NCBI GenBank assembly: GCA_036704825.1
Contig: JAUBSN010000026.1
Span: forward strand, 21,814 to 85,813
DNA length: 64,000 nt
Reading direction: 5' to 3'
Source of the DNA: Microcoleus sp036704825
GTDB lineage: Bacteria > Cyanobacteriota > Cyanobacteriia > Cyanobacteriales > Microcoleaceae
Part shown: in pieces, positions 61,511-64,000 of the stretch
Layout: each line of letters begins with the position of its first letter
Numbering within the stretch: position 1 is the first letter of the stretch
Translations under genes and position numbers: made by a program
The notes under the pieces: generated by a model
Databases searched by the model: none
Told to the model about the DNA's origin: nothing
The model's input: only the letters and a program-made list of their open reading frames with translations

Positions 61511-62779
61511 ATGAACAATGAAATCCAGCGCACGGTTTTAGACAACGGTATTGTTGTCTTGGCAGCAGAAAATCCAGCAGCAGATATTATTGCAGCTAGG
61601 ATATTCCTGCGGGCCGGCAGTCGCTACGTGCAGCCCGAACAAGCAGGATTGTGTCACTTGCTGTCGGCGGTAATCACTAAGGGAACCGATCGGCTGTCTT
61701 CGCTGGAAATTGCCGAGCGTGTAGAATCGGTGGGAGCGAGGTTGAGTGCCGACTCTACTACAGACTATTTTTTAGTCAGTTTGAAGACGGTTTCTGCGGA
61801 TTTTGAGGAGATTTTGGAGTTGGCGGCGCAATTGACTCGATCGCCCACTTTCCCGGAAGCTGAAGTCGAACTCGAACGCCGCATTGCCATATCGTCAATT
61901 CGATCGCAGCAAGAACAGCCGTTTGCGATCGCCTTCGAGCAATTGCGGCACGCGATGTACCGGGAACACCCCTATGCTTTCTCTCCCTTGGGCATCGAAG
62001 GTACTGTGTCAAAGCTTACCAGAAACGATCTCGAACAGTTCCACAAAACCTATTTTCGTCCCGATAATGTAGTTATTTCGGTAGCCGGCAGAATATCGAC
62101 CGAAGATGCGATCGCCCTGATCGATCGAACTTTTGGCTCCTGGAAAGCGCCTTTAACACCCCTGCCAACTTTAACCGTCCCCCCTCTTGACCCCTCCCCT
62201 GAGTCGGTCGTTACGGCGCAAGATACGCAGCAATCAGTGATTATGCTGGGCTACCTCGCACCCTCTGTCAAAAATCCCGACTACGCAGCGATTAAGTTGC
62301 TAAATACTTATTTGGGTAACGGTTTGTCGAGCCGGTTGTTTGTGGAATTGCGGGAAAAGCGGGGCTTGGCTTACGACGTTTCCGCGCTGTACGCGACTCG
62401 CTTGGACACGGCTCAGTTTGTTGTGTACATGGGTACGGCACCGGAAAATACGGCGACTGCTTTTGAAGGATTGCGCGCAGAAGTCGATCGACTCGCCAGC
62501 ATCCCACTAAGCGAGGAAGAATTGCAAGCTTGCAAGAATAAAATGCTCGGTCAATATGCTTTAGGAAAACAAACTAATTCGCAAATTGCCCAAGTTTTAG
62601 GTTGGTACGAAATTTTGGGATTGGGAATTAAATTTGACCAGCAATTTCAAGAAGAAATTGCACAGGTGACAGCTTCAGAAGCGCGGGATGCTGCTAAGAA
62701 ATATTTTGGAGAACCGTATATTTCTTTGGTAGGTCCGGAGGCGGCGATTGCAGAGTTGGGTGTAGCGGCTGTTTGTTGA
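61511..62779 (+). CDS. M16 peptidase paralogue with degenerate zinc motif
   Basis: A 422-residue M16B protein. Where the active paralogue has HFLEH, this protein has HLLSA (H49, then Ser52 and Ala53), so two of three zinc/catalytic residues are lost. It keeps LFVELREKRGLAYDV (the Arg/Tyr substrate motif) and the family fold. This is the pattern of the non-catalytic partner in bacterial M16B heterodimers. It starts at ATG 61511. Confidence 0.92.
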   Translation: MNNEIQRTVLDNGIVVLAAENPAADIIAARIFLRAGSRYVQPEQAGLCHLLSAVITKGTDRLSSLEIAERVESVGARLSADSTTDYFLVSLKTVSADFEEILELAAQLTRSPTFPEAEVELERRIAISSIRSQQEQPFAIAFEQLRHAMYREHPYAFSPLGIEGTVSKLTRNDLEQFHKTYFRPDNVVISVAGRISTEDAIALIDRTFGSWKAPLTPLPTLTVPPLDPSPESVVTAQDTQQSVIMLGYLAPSVKNPDYAAIKLLNTYLGNGLSSRLFVELREKRGLAYDVSALYATRLDTAQFVVYMGTAPENTATAFEGLRAEVDRLASIPLSEEELQACKNKMLGQYALGKQTNSQIAQVLGWYEILGLGIKFDQQFQEEIAQVTASEARDAAKKYFGEPYISLVGPEAAIAELGVAAVC

Positions 62780-63063
62780 GTAGGAAATGGGCGATCGAAC
62801 TTTTCACAAGTTCGATCGATGCGATCGTCCGCTATTTCTAGGAATGTAAAATAAATGTTTCGCGTTGGGGCGTAAGAGATGAAAATGGGGCATAGGGCAT
62901 AGGGTAATGGGGCATCGGTAACGGTTTGATCCGTCACACATCGCGTATTCAATCTGATAGACATCTCCCATAATTATTGTGGAACAGGCAGGATGCCTGT
63001 TCAAAACAAGCTTTTTAGGAGATGTCTGATATACTAAAGGAATTGATTGGGCTAAGTTAAGCT
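62780..63063. other. Intergenic region upstream of the second Uma2 gene
   Basis: About 280 bases with CGATCG words and a short GGGCATAGGGCATAGGG repeat (62888). A GGAACAGGCAGGATGCCTGTTC-type hairpin is at 62981-63002 (arms GGAACAGGC and GCCTGTTC). No gene. Confidence 0.5.
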
Positions 63064-63690
63064 ATGACCATTGCGATCGATCAACCAATACAACAGAAGC
63101 CACTCAGCTTTGACGAGTTTATCGCCCGTTATGGTGGCGATAATCGCTATGAATTGATCGATGGAGAGGTATTCGACTTGGAACCAACAGGCCCTCATGA
63201 GGAGGTTGCAGCCTTCATTACCACAAAAATCTGTGTCCAGATCGACGGAACAGGCTTACCTTGGTTTGTCCTTCAGCGGGGACTATTGCGCCCTTCAAAT
63301 ATTGGTATGACAGCATTTCGACCTGATGTGGCAGTTGTCGATCGAGATGAACTTACCAAAGAATTGTTTTGGTATGAGGAGTCGATCCTGACACTGGGCA
63401 GTTCGATTAAATTTGTGGCAGAAGTTGTTAGTAGCAACTGGCAAAATGATTATTCCCGTAAGGTCGAAGACTACGCAGTTTTAGGTATTCCTGAATATTG
63501 GATTGCAGACTACGCCGGATTAGGTGGTACTCAACACATTGGGAAGCCCAAACAACCCACCCTCTCTATCTGCACTTTAGTGAATGGAGAATATCAAATT
63601 CAGCAGATTCGGGGCAATCAGACCATCGTCTCTCTAACTTTCCCAGATTTAAAACTGACTGCTGAACAGGTGTTGATGGCTGGCAGGTAA
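63064..63690 (+). CDS. Uma2 family (DUF820) endonuclease-like protein
   Basis: A 208-residue Uma2 protein, a second member in this window. Family features are LSFDEFIARYGGDNRYELIDGEVF and PTGPHEEVAAFI, then FRPDVAVVDRDEL, then IKFVAEVVSSNWQNDYSRKVEDYAVLGIPEYWIAD, where the E-x-V/K core sits. It is not a close paralogue of the one at 5407. Upstream only a weak ribosome site is seen. Role unknown. Confidence 0.92.
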   Translation: MTIAIDQPIQQKPLSFDEFIARYGGDNRYELIDGEVFDLEPTGPHEEVAAFITTKICVQIDGTGLPWFVLQRGLLRPSNIGMTAFRPDVAVVDRDELTKELFWYEESILTLGSSIKFVAEVVSSNWQNDYSRKVEDYAVLGIPEYWIADYAGLGGTQHIGKPKQPTLSICTLVNGEYQIQQIRGNQTIVSLTFPDLKLTAEQVLMAGR

Positions 63691-63792
63691 AATCACTACA
63701 AAACGTAGGATATATTCAGATTCAGATATAGGTTTAGCCACAAGGTTTCAGCAGACAGTTCGCGATCGGTCTAATTCCTTTGCAACGTAGGG

Positions 63793-63915
63793 TTATGCTG
63801 AGTGCTGAGTTTTATTATTCTCTATATATTGGCGTCGTAAAACGTTATTAATTAAAGTTTTATACTGTTCTCCTTGAGCCTCAAACCACTGCTTCACATC
63901 TGGATCGAGCTGAAC
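63793..63915 (-). pseudogene. BrnA-like antitoxin C-terminal remnant
   Basis: On the minus strand a 40-residue frame ends at 63793 and reads VQLDPDVKQWFEAQGEQYKT followed by LINNVLRR. This is the ribbon-helix-helix end of BrnA-type antitoxins (LDPDVxxWFxxxGxxYxTxINxxLR). The frame breaks just upstream at CCTAAG: the preceding codons KIVSYLIRD lie one frame away. No BrnT toxin gene is present in the window. So it is a broken remnant, or the frameshift is a sequencing artefact. Confidence 0.5.
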
Positions 63916-63954
63916 TTAGGATCGCGAATTAAATAACTTACAATTTTAATTGTT

Positions 63955-64000
63955 ATTGTGGGATGGGCGTCCCGCCCGTCTTTTTTGGACGGGCGGGACG
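63955..64000. repeat. Inverted repeat at the window end
   Basis: TGTGGGATGGGCGTCCCGCC (63957-63976) and a GGACGGGCGGGACG arm (63987-64000) form an inverted repeat of the GGGCGTCCCGCC type, cut by the window edge. Confidence 0.6.

Noticed and set aside
1..64000. tRNA or rRNA genes
   Set aside because: I scanned by eye for T-arm GTTCGAATC/GTTCAAATC patterns and rRNA words and found none; a covariance-model scan would settle it.

Overview
The window comes from a filamentous, non-heterocystous-type cyanobacterium. Oscillatoria/Microcoleus-like is my best guess, inferred from gene content and repeat style rather than from any search. The evidence is the allophycocyanin genes apcA, apcB and apcC, a cytochrome c6, many GCGATCGC (HIP1) octamers, several Uma2-type genes, STAND/WD40 proteins, and many short palindromic and heptamer repeats between genes.

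Layout. 1-4212: the Fe-S assembly genes sufB (3' end only), sufC, sufD and sufS. 4.3-16.9 kb: mixed chromosomal genes, namely a membrane-anchored nuclease-like protein, a Uma2 protein, an epimerase-like SDR, a TerB/DUF1232 protein, an FmdB-like protein, TspO, an NTF2-like protein, a large repeat-rich membrane protein, hslO, a Crp/Fnr-type regulator and ftsW. 16.9-22.9 kb: a patch that looks acquired and rearranged. It holds a DMT-transporter stump, the tail of a class-III aminotransferase, an MFS transporter, a TonB-dependent receptor with a triplicated 58-residue N-terminal repeat, and a decayed IS4-type transposase. 23.4-25.4 kb: apcA-apcB-apcC on the minus strand, with a long leader and a HIP1-containing terminator. 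26.2-30.2 kb: a membrane protein, a DUF99 protein, glycerol kinase and cytochrome c6.

30.2-37.8 kb is the most unusual part. Two STAND (NB-ARC-type) ATPases lie divergently, one of them with 14 WD40 repeats. Around them are two unlisted small ORFs with good ribosome sites or composition, a secreted Cys-rich repeat protein and a secreted PA-IL-lectin-like protein. Three arrays of 5-bp boxes with a 10-11 bp period (33004-33061 minus, 37082-37118 plus, 37193-37229 plus) lie in front of the secreted-protein genes on both sides. They suggest one OmpR/PhoB-type regulon. I regard this as the best candidate for an undescribed system.

38.1-51.6 kb: a large carotenoid-oxygenase-like protein, a decayed ISAs1 transposase, a DUF5648-type protein, a DUF3122-type protein, a small ORF with a duplicated upstream region, rplU-rpmA, thiS, thiE, a secreted beta-helix/SPOR protein, a DUF3598-like protein and a peptidoglycan-binding protein. 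52-57 kb: two large SdrD B-repeat proteins. 57-63.7 kb: an SDR, a hemerythrin-domain protein, an active/inactive pair of M16 peptidases and a second Uma2 protein. The right edge carries a BrnA-like antitoxin remnant. I saw no rRNA, tRNA or CRISPR array.
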